Positions 12,167 to 21,275 of a stretch of DNA of 30,262 nt are shown here, piece after piece; position 1 is the first letter of the stretch, and each line of letters begins with the position of its first letter. Source of the DNA: Paulinella micropora (lineage: Eukaryota > Cercozoa > Imbricatea > Euglyphida); the NCBI GenBank assembly GCA_009731375.1, contig BJOX01000291.1, positions 62,737 to 92,998 of the forward strand, read 5' to 3'. The translations under genes were made by a program, and so were the position numbers. The notes below the pieces were generated by a model. The model saw only the letters and a program-made list of their open reading frames with translations. It did not search any database and was not told the DNA's origin.

Positions 12167-12297
12167 ATGTAACAGGAACAGCTACTCTGACAGTTAGTCG
12201 TACCTCAACTGTAGAGGGGCAGAGCAAGCATAAGACTCAAGTAACGACAAGCCGGACAACACTTGATGCCACTATGTAATGTACGGGCCGGCCGACA
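12167..12297 (+). repeat. 131-bp direct repeat, first copy
   Basis: Nearly identical to 12685-12815, which lies 518 bases downstream. Both copies keep the same open frame (VTGTATLTVS..., ending LDATM and TAA). The intervening sequence has no recognisable gene. Confidence 0.85.
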
Positions 12298-12605
12298 ATC
12301 CCTTTGCCCCCTTAGGGGAAGCCGATGGAAGCGGTAGACCCCCACGCTAAAGACTGACTCCTCATTCGAAGGCGCCCTCGACCGACCGATACATGATATG
12401 AAGCATCCCGGCTGTAGAATAAGTAAAAATAATTAGTACACGTCCAGTGCGAGTCTTCCATGAGAACTCATGCCCCCGAGCCTAGCTCTTTCACCTCAGA
12501 CATTAAAAGAAATGCACCGTCTTGATCTCCCCTTTCCAGTAGAAAAATCAAAGTAGCCAATGATCAGTAAGCGACATCATGAGTCAGACTTCGTAGCTTC
12601 ACGTT

Positions 12606-12798
12606 TTGATTTGTTTCCGAGGTCGTCCTCGACCCCTGTGCTCTACTTCTTCCGACAAAAGCAAAACCCCGTTAGCGACTCCAGATGTAACAGGAACAGC
12701 TACTCTGACAGTTAGTTATACCTCAACTGTAGAGGGGCAGACCAAGCATAAGAGTCAAGTAACGACAAGCCGAACAACACTTGATGCCACTATGTAAT
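12606..12798 (+). CDS. Short hypothetical ORF over second 131-bp repeat
   Basis: An open frame of 63 codons ends LDATM-TAA at 12796-12798. It is Thr/Ser-rich, and its C-terminal half lies inside the 131-bp repeat. The equivalent frame is also open in the first copy, where the protein-level changes are mostly Ser/Thr swaps plus one Arg/Tyr. Beyond the stop the same frame stays open to 13121. No family was recognised; it may be a repeat fragment rather than a gene. Confidence 0.25.
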
Positions 12799-12815
12799 GT
12801 ACGGGCCGGCCGACA
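12685..12815 (+). repeat. 131-bp direct repeat, second copy
   Basis: Second copy of 12167-12297. It ends at GGCCGGCCGACA, just before GGTACGAGCG, where the acidic open frame begins. Confidence 0.85.
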
Positions 12816-13121
12816 GGTACGAGCGGCAGCGGGGGTAGAGGAATCTGTGGTGCATTCTGGAGGCCGCGCCTAAGGTTCTCGCCTATTAATATTACACTCG
12901 TAGCCGAGCATTCGGCAATCATAGGCGCACTCGTTCCTTATGATGATGAGGATGATGATGACGAAGCCAAAGATGGTCCGGCAGGTGGTGCAGCGGCGAC
13001 TGCAGAGGATGGCGAAGCCAAAATCGATGCGAATGACGACGACGATGATGTAGATGATGATGGCGATGATGCAGGTGATGATGACAGTGACGACGACGAA
13101 TCATGGAGCTGCGTAGCTTAA
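12799..13121 (+). CDS. Open frame with very acidic C-terminal tail
   Basis: This frame continues the 12606-12798 ORF after its TAA and stays open for about 106 codons to TAA 13119-13121. The first part (RPRLRFSPINITLVAEHSA) is mixed; the second is dominated by Asp and Glu with Ala/Gly spacers, ending DDDESWSCVA. Acidic tails of this type are common in chromatin and RNA-binding proteins, but nothing upstream identifies the protein. GAT/GAC codon mixing argues against a simple microsatellite. It is probably a terminal exon whose upstream splice site was not fixed; CGACAG before 12816 is one possible acceptor. Confidence 0.35.
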
Positions 13122-13262
13122 GGATCGTCGTGTCACAGAGGACCTGCCTTGGGATTGAGCGAGTTGTGCTCGTACCAATTCATCTTCCCGTTTCCAGGCT
13201 GAGCTCAACAACCATGCAGCCGAAGGTGTTTGTGCCACTTGAGAGGAAGGTGTAGGCTGCCA

Positions 13263-14215
13263 TTTGGAAATTTATTTTTTGTTCAAGATTCATTCCTGAT
13301 GCATGTAGATGGTCACAAGTTTTCCTTTCGCTCCTCCCTGCTTCACTGTCTTTTTACTGTAATTTTCCTTGGACTTGCCCTGTGTTTTCCATACCCCCCT
13401 CCGACTGGTTCTTTTTCGTTCGATTTTTTGTTATGTTGCCGGACTGCTTGCGTTTTGGAAATTTATTATTTGTTTTTCATTCCTGATGCATGTGGATGGT
13501 TTTCCTTTCGCTCCTCCCGGCTTCCCGTTCACTTTACTGCATTTTTCCTTGGACTTGCCTTGCGTTTTCCATACCCACCTCCGACTGGTTCTTTTTCGTT
13601 TGATTTTTTGTTCTTGTGCGGCCGGACTGCTTGCGTTTTGGAAATTTATTGTTTGTTTTTCATTCCTGATGCATGTGGATGGTTTTTCCTTTCGCTCCTC
13701 CCGGCTTCCCGTTCACTTTACTGCATTTTTCCTTGGACTTGCCTTGCGTTTTCCATACCCCCCTCCGACTGGTTGTTTTTCGTTCGAATTTTTGTTCTTG
13801 TGCGGCCAGACTGCTTGCGTTTTGGAAATTTATTGTTTGTTTTTCATTCCTGATGCATGTGGATGGTTTTCCTTTCGCTCCTCCCGGCTTCCCCTTCACT
13901 TTACTGTATTTTTCCTCGGACTTGGCTTGTGTTTTCCATACCCCCCTCCGACTGGTTCTTTTTCGTTCGAATTTTTGTTCTTGTGTGGCGGACTGCTTGC
14001 GTTTTGGAAATTTATTGTTTGTTTTTCATTCCTGGTGCATGTGGATGGTTTTCCTTTCGCTCCTCCCGGCTTCCCGTTCACTTTACTGCATTTTTCCTTG
14101 GACTTGCCTTGTGTTTTCCATACCCCCCCCCCCCCGGACTGGTTTTTTTTCGTTTGATTTTTTGTTCTTGTGTGGCCGAACTGCTTGTTGCTTGTTCTTG
14201 TGTGGTCGTAGAGGA
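13263..14215 (+). repeat. ~184-bp minisatellite, about 5 copies
   Basis: The motif around CATTCCTGATGCATGTGGAT recurs at 13298, 13484, 13668, 13852 and 14034, giving periods of 186, 184, 184 and 182. Each unit carries TTGCGTTTTGGAAATTTATT, the CTTTCGCTCCTCCCGGCTTC block, a CCATACCCCCCTCCGACTGG block and TTTTTGTTCTTGTGYGGC. The last unit is partial and has an expanded C-run. Long open frames occur in all three plus frames, but the unit length is not a multiple of three, so these are not taken as a repeat protein. Confidence 0.9.
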
Positions 14216-14274
14216 GCGAAAAGCTCCACCTTACCCTGACTGTTTGTATGTCGGTGCATACGTGAATGGGTTAG

Positions 14275-15076
14275 AGAAGCAGAGTATGTCGGACGAGGAA
14301 CCCGAACGCCGAAGCAGGTGACGAAGAGACATCTCCCGACTCTGATCTATTAAAACCATCAAACAATAAGAACAAGAAGATCAAGAAGATCAAGAAGATC
14401 AAGAAGATCAAGAAGAAAAAAAAGCAGAACAAGAAAGCAAAGGACGAAGAAAAACCCCAAAAAAAAACCAGAAGAAAAGCTTAAGGGACAGAAAAAGGAA
14501 AAAAAAGCTCTTGCTTCTGCTTCTTCTTCTTCTTCTTCTTCTTCTTCTTCTTCTTTGCCTGTCTTGACGTTATCAATTACTGCTCTTCCTCCTCCTCCTC
14601 CTCCTCCTTCTTCTTCTTCTTCTTCTTCTTCTTCTTCTTCTTCTTCTTCTGTTGTTCCGGACGATGTGAGGGCATTCATCAACAGTAGCAACCCTCTTAC
14701 CCCTGAGATGAAAGCAGAGAACGAGAGAGAAAGTTGGAAGCTTCTTCTTCTTCTTCTTCTTCTTCTTCTTCTTCTTCTTCTTCTTCTTCTTCTTCTTCTG
14801 CTGCTGCTGCTTCTTCTTCTTCTTCTTCTTCTTCTTCTACTACTACTACTACTACTACTACTAATACTACTACTACTACTACTAGTATTATTACTGCTGC
14901 TGCTACTGCTGCTTCTGCTACTACTGCAGTAAAATCAAAGAATAAAAGACCCCTATTGGTCGACGACAGCCCGTCGCGAAAGCAGCAGAAGTTAGTACAG
15001 AAGGACGGGGCAGACTACAGTCAGGTGGTGCGGCAAGACCATCACAGGTGTTCTTTTGAAGCATTGGCCCCAATTT
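14275..15076 (+). CDS. Lys-rich then Ser/Pro/Thr-rich protein, frames shift at microsatellites
   Basis: The frame from about 14320 reads an acidic start (DEETSPDSDLLKPS), then a strongly basic stretch (KKIKKIKKIKKIKKKKKQNK). Coding-like sequence moves frame near 14462 (A-run) into KKPEEKLKGQKKEKKALAS, poly-Ser, poly-Pro, poly-Ser and VVPDDVRAFINSSNPLTPEM. It moves again inside the CTT tract after 14740 into poly-Ser, Ala, poly-Thr and a C-terminus KSKNKRPLLVDDSP...SFEALAPI, ending at TAA. The unique segments between repeats have protein-like composition, so this is probably a real low-complexity nuclear-type protein, with indels in its repeats (true mutations or assembly errors). No family was recognised and the 5' end is uncertain. 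Confidence 0.45.
14519..14929 (+). repeat. Cluster of CTT/CCT/CTG/CTA trinucleotide repeats
   Basis: Successive arrays: CTT at 14519-14554, CCT then CTT at 14583-14650, CTT at 14742-14799, CTG, CTT again and then ACT/CTA to about 14930. The last arrays move from Ser to Ala to Thr codons in one frame, as if units were mutated and re-expanded. Confidence 0.9.
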
Positions 15077-15099
15077 AACCTGGGTTTAATATCGGTCCC

Positions 15100-15100
<1 letters not shown>

Positions 15101-15153
<53 letters not shown>

Positions 15154-15774
15154 NNNNNNNNNNNNNNNNNNNNNNNNNNNNNNNNNNNNNNNNNNNNNNN
15201 NNNNNNNNNNNNNNNNNNNNNNNNNNNNNNNNNNNNNNNNNNNNNNNNNNNNNNNNNNNNNNNNNNNNNNNNNNNNNNNNNNNNNNNNNNNNNNNNNNNN
15301 NNNNNNNNNNNNNNNNNNNNNNNNNNNNNNNNNNNNNNNNNNNNNNNNNNNNNNNNNNNNNNNNNNNNNNNNNNNNNNNNNNNNNNNNNNNNNNNNNNNN
15401 NNNNNNNNNNNNNNNNNNNNNNNNNNNNNNNNNNNNNNNNNNNNNNNNNNNNNNNNNNNNNNNNNNNNNNNNNNNNNNNNNNNNNNNNNNNNNNNNNNNN
15501 NNNNNNNNNNNNNNNNNNNNNNNNNNNNNNNNNNNNNNNNNNNNNNNNNNNNNNNNNNNNNNNNNNNNNNNNNNNNNNNNNNNNNNNNNNNNNNNNNNNN
15601 NNNNNNNNNNNNNNNNNNNNNNNNNNNNNNNNNNNNNNNNNNNNNNNNNNNNNNNNNNNNNNNNNNNNNNNNNNNNNNNNNNNNNNNNNNNNNNNNNNNN
15701 NNNNNNNNNNNNNNNNNNNNNNNNNNNNNNNNNNNNNNNNNNNNNNNNNNNNNNNNNNNNNNNNNCCCCCCCCC
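15101..15774. other. Poly-C tract and assembly gap
   Basis: A run of 53 C, then 612 N (15154-15765), then 9 C. The homopolymer on both sides suggests the gap was caused by the C-run itself. Any 5' exons of the next gene would lie here. Confidence 0.9.
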
Positions 15775-15894
15775 TACCAGTGCCTTCGCCTAACTCGCAC
15801 CCACACGCTCGTATTGCTCGCTCTCTCTCTCTCTCTTTGTTTTGTTGGTTTGTTAGATTTGTTGGGGGGTTTTTTTTTCCTTTGCATTGTGCAG

Positions 15895-16724
15895 GTATGT
15901 GGCGGAAACTGGTGCAGAATGCATCTTGGTGGACGGCACACGCGTCTGCGAGGTGTGCCTCGAGCCAACAAAAAGTGACTGTGAGAAGAACTGCACCACC
16001 GTCAATCTAGTGCGCGTGGAGCGCAGCACGAGGTTGACCAATGCAAGAGACCTGCTTCAGAGTGTAATTTCTCTCTCTCTGTGTCTCTCATGTTTGCACT
16101 TGTGCTTGCGTGCACATTGCCTGCACCATAAAGTTGTGGCTATGGTGGCGATGATGCGGGGAGAGGGGGGGATCACTGCTTTCGATCTGTAATGGGGCAA
16201 AGGCCGTACCACCATTCGGCTGGAGCACTTCCCTTTCCGGAGGGTTTGATCTTAAGTAATATCCGTGCCAGCCTCGACGCCAGACCAATCAGCCATGACG
16301 CTTGCACTATACATGCGCCTCGACCCCCGTCCCATACCCGCACCNNNNNNNNNNCATCCCCCCTCCCTCCCCCATGCTCTAGCTATAGTGTGTGTGTGTG
16401 CAGTACCCCCGGTTCCTCCATGGTACTAACAAGGATTACCACGCTGACGACAGTAGCGACGTGAAGGTGAAGGATTTACTGATGCCAGGTAAGCCAGGTA
16501 AACAGATTTTTGTAACGTACTTGGGGCCCCGGGTGTACGATGTCGAGCGAAGATTGCGCAACGTCGCCTTCACAAAAGCGCATGACCAGCTGCCGCGCTT
16601 AATCGGTAGCGGGGCAAAGGCAAGAGTGTTTGATCTCGTCTGGCGGCTCAATGTCCCGATCGTGAAGTCAGGACGGAAGAGACCAAGCAACTACGTTGAA
16701 GCTTACTTGGCTGACATACAATAA
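15895..16724 (+). CDS. Cys-rich hypothetical protein, last two exons (partial)
   Basis: Exon 15895-16063 follows a good acceptor (TTGCATTGTGCAG) and ends at a GTAATT donor. Exon 16404-16724 follows a TG-rich tract and CAG. The phases join. The first exon has seven Cys in about 35 residues (for example VCEVCLEPTKSDCEKNC), a disulfide-type pattern; the second is basic and mixed (KQIFVTYLGPRVYDVERRL and LVWRLNVPIVKSGRKRPSN). The 5' part is missing in the gap upstream. The stop TAA is the first unit of an (AAT)n tract that belongs to the adjacent repeat, so the original C-terminus may be lost. The intron includes a 10-N gap at 16345-16354. Function unknown; probably secreted or luminal, given the Cys content. 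Confidence 0.55.
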
Positions 16725-16743
16725 TAATAATAATAATAATAAT

Positions 16744-16878
16744 ACTATATCTGAGGCGTACAGATGCAGCTAATGGCATATCCTCAACGGACATAAGCCT
16801 CCAATACCCTTGTTCGAGGTCCTCCACCCCCCCGTGTCAGTCTCTCGCCTGATGATCGGGGCCACCGATGGAGCTCCT
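16744..16878 (-). mobile_element. 135-bp repeat with (ATT)n tail, copy 1
   Basis: Matches 28532-28666 at all but one position. On the minus strand it ends in an (ATT)n microsatellite, as the SINE copies further right do. A minus-strand frame is open (EDLEQGYWRLMSVEDMPLAA), and a C-run splits it from GAPSVAPIIRRETDTGG. It may be the 3' end of a non-LTR retrotransposon; no reverse transcriptase is visible to prove this. Sequence after 16878 may continue the element, because the other copy stops at a gap. Confidence 0.5.
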
Positions 16879-17485
16879 GAGGGCAAGACTGCACTAAGCC
16901 GAGGTTATTCCGCAGTCCCAGCAACCTCTTGCAAGACGTCACCGAATGTGCAAGTGCATACACCAAGCGCGGTTGCTAGAGCTGCCTCGAAACCCCAGGT
17001 TCATGAGCCCCGAGTCGCAAAGGTAGCCCGTGTGGCGGTACGTGAGCTGGAACATGGCCGGGCGGCTCGATTTTTAGCGTCTAGTGCAGCGTCGAGCGTT
17101 GGGCCCCCGGGGCTTTGACCAGCACCCAAAGGAAGAAATCTCTGAGGGGGGCTGCCAGTGGGGGAAGGGGGGGAGGGAAGGAAAAGACCCCGGGCCGGGA
17201 AACTTTTTTTTGCCTCCCTCCCCCCTCCTCGCCGCCTAGAAGAAGCCACCCCGGGCTGCGCGGGGGCAGTCCCCGGGGAGTTTGCCTGTCCCTCTCCCGT
17301 GCAGAGGCCCCCTAGCAGTTTGTTTAGCTCCCCCCCCCTCTCCCCGCTCTTCCCTCTTCCCCGTCAGCACGCTGCTTCCCCCTCCCACCATGAGGAGAGA
17401 AGGGGGCTCGGCTGGCCCTCTCCCCCCCCTTTCCCCCCAAGGGCACAGATTTTGCTACGAAGAGGTATGCCTATAAAGCCACCCC
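16879..17485. other. GC-rich stretch upstream of the modular gene
   Basis: Open frames here follow GC skew and G/C homopolymers (GGGGAAGGGGGGAGGG at 17160-17175, C-runs at 17220-17440). No protein was recognised. The last 300 bases may contain the promoter and 5' UTR of the next gene, but no specific element can be named. Confidence 0.4.
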
Positions 17486-20400
17486 ATGTTCGCTCTCCGG
17501 AGAGCGCAACCACCGCGTTCTTCTTTGTGGTTTCTGGGCGCGGCGAGAGTCGTCTGGCTGGTGCTGCTCTGCGGCGCGGCCNNNNNNNNNNTGCGGCGCG
17601 GTCCGTGGGTACTGCCCGTACGGGTCACCAAGCAGCACACCGTTCCCGGGGGCGGTATCGGTCCCGGATGCGGAACTGGTCTTGGCCGTACCCAATCTAA
17701 CGGCCTCCGGCCCACTAAACTACACGTTACCACTGTCGTCGGACGCAAACGTGGGCAGGAGGCGCCTGGCCTCGTCGACGTTCGCCGTGGACTGGGGAGA
17801 GGCAACACCGGCGTGGTTTGTACCAACAATGGGCCCCCCTGTTCGCACACGTACACGACCGCCGGCACTTACACGCTGCGACTGACAGGCGCGGAGGTCA
17901 CGGGTTGGAGCTGGGCCTTCGTGTCCGAGCAGCTACCACCGGTCTGTGTAGACTCGATCGCGGGTTGGTATGACCAGGACGGTCTCCCTAAATGCCTACC
18001 CTGAGCTTCAAGCAAAGCGTATTTCAGCAGAAAGTCACTTGAGAAGTAGGGGACATGAAGGATGTTAGGATCTATCCCTCTGAATTCTTGTGGGAGTCTA
18101 GTTAAGGGTTTAACTGTCTGTTGAGTGAGGGGAATGGGGATAGGAATAGGGTTTGTCTGAGGTCTCTTCTTGCTCTCCCTCTTCTTTATCTCCACATTCA
18201 TATGCACCCACTAAATGAGTTGTAGTGAATCGTCTGGTTCATCATTTTCGTCATCTTTCTGACTCTCATGATCTGACTGTTCTGACTCTACGTCCTCATT
18301 GTCCTGTTGATCTACTGACTCTCTTTCATCCTGTGATGACTCACTCTCTTCTTCTTCCTGCTCCTCACCTACACAAATGAACTTCCCTTTTCTAGGTCCT
18401 TTCTTTCTGTTCATTGTGCTACCCTTTCTTGGTTTGTGCTTAGAGTTAGGTTTTTCAGAAGAGCTGTCTTTGCGAGTGGGCTTTTTGGGTCTGTCAGTGT
18501 ACTTTGGCTTACCTGTCTTTCCCTGTCTAGCGGGCAACGGTTGCGCCGATTACGAGCAGTACGGCTGGAGTTGCGACTACCCCGGCCATGCGCTGTATGG
18601 TTATACCAGAGCGAAGCAGGTGTGCTGCTGGTGCAAGGGGGGGACCTTGATCTCCCAACCGGCCGCGACGCTGCGAGAGGTGCAAGCTTGGGGCGGCATA
18701 CGCCTGCACACTACTTCGGGCTACCACTTTAAGAACTCGCAGTTGGTGGCCGTGCCGCCTCCCTTGCCAGCTAACACCGGGCTTCGCTCGCTCAAGGGCC
18801 TGTGCCAGGGCCTGGACAGGCTGGGCAACGTGACCCTGGACGTGAGCGGGCTGGATACGAGCTCGTGACGGACGTGTCGCTGCTGACCGCAGGCGCACCC
18901 CTGCTAGCCCTGGCGGGCCTGGACCAGTGGAACGTGGCCTCGGTCGTGAACGCCTCGCGCGCCTTTGCCGATTACCGGGGCCGCCTGCGCGCGCTAGCCC
19001 CGTGGCGATTTACTAGCCTGGTCGATGCCACCGAGATGTTCAGCAACGCTACTGATTTCGACGTGGACGTGGGTCAGTGGCAGCCGTCACACCTGGCCAG
19101 CTGGCGTGACATGTTCAAGGAAGCGATGGCGTTCCGTGGTGTTGGCCTCGGCTCGTGGAGCCCTAGTTCGTCCCTGTCCGCTAGCTCGCAGTCTTGCCAC
19201 CGGCTGAGCGGGGGGGCCGCGTGCGGGGAGGCCTGCCCGCTCCCCGCGTGGTGCTGCCGCAACTGCACGACCCGGTGGCAGGTGGCAGTAGTCGCGGGCG
19301 GGGGCACCTACCAGCTCCCGTTGCGCCCCGAAATCGGCGGCAACGACAACAACGTCGCGTTGGCGGTGGAGTGGGGGGACGGCTCGGCGGAACAGCCGTG
19401 CACTAGCGCCGTGGCCTGCAGCCACAGCTACGCGAGCGCTGGCGTGTACAATCTCACCCTGCACGGCACCAAGATCGTGGGCTTTACCATGCTCGACGTG
19501 TCTACGGCCAAGGTAGAGAGCTGCACCGACCAGAGGCTACCCAACGGGGAAGGCTGGCATACGCCCAACGGTTTTACTTGTGCGCAAATCCCCAATAGCG
19601 GGTACTGTAGTTGGGGTAATGAAGTAGCCTACGACGGCTCGACATTTCAGCAGAGCTGCTGCTTCTGTGGCGGAGGTGATCGGCTGATCCCACCGCGCGT
19701 AACCCTGCGTGCCATCTACGACTGGGGGACCGTGCGTTGGCACACCACGGCCGGGCAGCACTTCCGGGGTGACTCGCTCGTGGCCGTGGCCCCGCCCACG
19801 GCCACGCTGAGCCAGGGGTTGCGGTCGCTGGCCGGCTCGCTAGGTGGCCTCGGCGGCTTGTTGGCGTCCTTCAACGTGTCAGCGTTGGACACGAGCCTGG
19901 TGACCGACATCTCGCAGCTCACGGTCGGGGCGCCCAGCCTGGCCCTGGCGGGCCTCGAGCGCTGGAACACCTCGCTAGTGGTCAATGCCTACCGGGCTTT
20001 CGCTAATTACCAGGGCAACCTGAGCTCCGTAGCCGGCTGGCAGTTCACCAGCTTGGCCAATGCGAGCGGCATGTTCCTGAACGCAACCGGCTTCGATTTG
20101 AACGTAAGCCACTGGCGGCTGCCGAACCTCCTGCAGTTTCAGGACATGTTTAGTGGCGCGGCGGCGTTCCGTGGCATCGGCCTCAACTCGTGGCCCAGCA
20201 CATCCCTGTTGCCCGCGGGCTCGCAGTACTGCAACCGGCTGCGCGCGGGAGCCGTGTGCGGCCGCGCTTGTCCACAGCCCGCGGCGGGCGTGGGGGTATC
20301 CTCTTACCAACTTCCCCTGCGGGACGACCCCGGCGCCGGCGGCGGCGACACTGCTTTCCTTGTCGAATGGGGAGATGGCACGGCCCGGGAGGCGTGTACC

Positions 20401-21275
20401 GTGGCCGGGGGCTGCAACCACAGCTACGCTAGCACGGGGCTGTACACCGTCTTCTTGTACGGCACCAACATCCCGGGCTTTACCCTGGCGTATGTATCAC
20501 TGGACGTAACGTCTTGGTGCGTCGACAAGAGGATGCCCAATGGTAACGAGTGGTGCGCGGGATATTATTGCAACCAGAACTGCGCTTGGATAGCCTGGCC
20601 AGAAAACACTCAGTACTGCTCGGTCTCTCAGACGGATATCATCGGCAACGATGGCACGCTTCCCTGGCAAGCCTGTTGTACGTGTGGAGGAAGGAAAAAG
20701 CATATCAAGGGCACGTGGTCCTGCGCGCTATCTACGACTGGGGAGGCGTGCGGTGGCACACCACGGCCGGCCACCACTTCCGGGGCGACTCGCTCGTGGC
20801 CGTGGCCCCGCCCACGGCCCGCGCCAGCCAGGGGCTGCGGTCGCTGGCCGGTTCGCTGGGCGGCCTCGGCGGCCTGTCCGCGGCCCTGGACCTGGGCTCG
20901 CTCGACACGAGCCTGGTGACCGACGTTTCGCGGCTCACGGTCGGGGCGCCCAACCTAGCCCTGCTGGGCCTGGAGCACTGGAACACCTCGCGGGTGGTCA
21001 ATGCCTCGCAGGCCTTCGCGGGGTACAACCGCAGCCTGGCGGCGCAGTTGAATGGCTGGGCTGTCACGCAAGTGCAAGACTTTGGTGGGCTGTGGAGCGG
21101 GGCTTGCGTGCCGGCCGCGCTAGATCTGAGCGGCTGGGCCCGGCCGACCCAGCTCGAGCAGTGCCGGGCCTTGCTGTCTGGCTCCGGGCTCACCTACTCA
21201 CGGCTGCCCGCCCCGTGCCGCGTGTACCAGGAGAACGAGTACAGCTGGAATACCCCCACCGTTGTCTACTGCTAA
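17486..21275 (+). CDS. Secreted modular protein: three PKD-like / Cys-rich / BspA-DUF285 modules (frameshifted)
   Basis: Start ATG 17486 gives a signal peptide (SSLWFLGAARVVWLVLLCG). Three modules of ~1.0 kb follow. Each has a PKD-like domain (WGDG at 19372 and 20368, damaged at 17793; then CxHxY and AGxYxxxLxG). Next comes a Cys-rich domain ending CCxC(G/K)G (about 18620, 19657, 20671). Last comes a segment with HTTxGxHF and BspA-like/DUF285 repeats (DTSLVTD, RAFANY, MFLNATGFDLNVSHW, MFSGAAAFRG). Module 3 ends early at TAA 21273-21275. One intron, about 17982-18530, is needed in module 1. Frames change near 17800, 18862 and 20695, each by one missing base relative to sister modules. A 10-N gap sits in the signal peptide end. 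This is probably a cell-surface or secreted adhesin-like protein; it may be a pseudogene or carry sequencing errors. Confidence 0.7.
17982..18530. other. Intron or insertion interrupting the first Cys-rich domain
   Basis: AT-richer than the flanking coding sequence. GT at 17982 and CTGTCTAG at 18523-18530 give a phase-correct junction (WYDQD to GNGCADYE); GT at 17968 is a stronger-looking donor but breaks the frame. The minus strand carries a 108-codon open frame (18211-18537), basic (KPKYTDRPKKPTRKD) then acidic (GEEQEEEESESSQDE). A second minus frame follows it. The sister modules have nothing at this position, so it was gained by one module or lost by two. Confidence 0.5.
18211..18537 (-). 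CDS. Hypothetical basic/acidic ORF inside the intron
   Basis: 108 codons, the first half Lys-rich and the second half Glu/Asp/Ser-rich. The composition resembles low-complexity nuclear or transposon Gag-like proteins, but there is no zinc knuckle or other motif. It overlaps the start of the next plus-strand exon by 7 bases. It could be a chance frame. Confidence 0.2.
   Translation of the reverse strand: MPARQGKTGKPKYTDRPKKPTRKDSSSEKPNSKHKPRKGSTMNRKKGPRKGKFICVGEEQEEEESESSQDERESVDQQDNEDVESEQSDHESQKDDENDEPDDSLQLI

Noticed and set aside
13230-14321. 207- and 262-codon frames over the 184-bp repeat
   Set aside because: The unit length is not a multiple of three, so successive units would encode different peptides; best seen as minisatellite.
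20680-20705. Programmed -1 frameshift at the A-run near 20695
   Set aside because: The run is only loosely like a slippery site, and two other breaks in the same gene have no such sequence; decay or base-calling error is simpler.
18802-20919. 705-codon ORF taken as a complete gene starting at 18802
   Set aside because: Its first ~18 codons are out of frame with the module, and its last ~80 follow a frame break; the gene starts at 17486 and ends at 21275.
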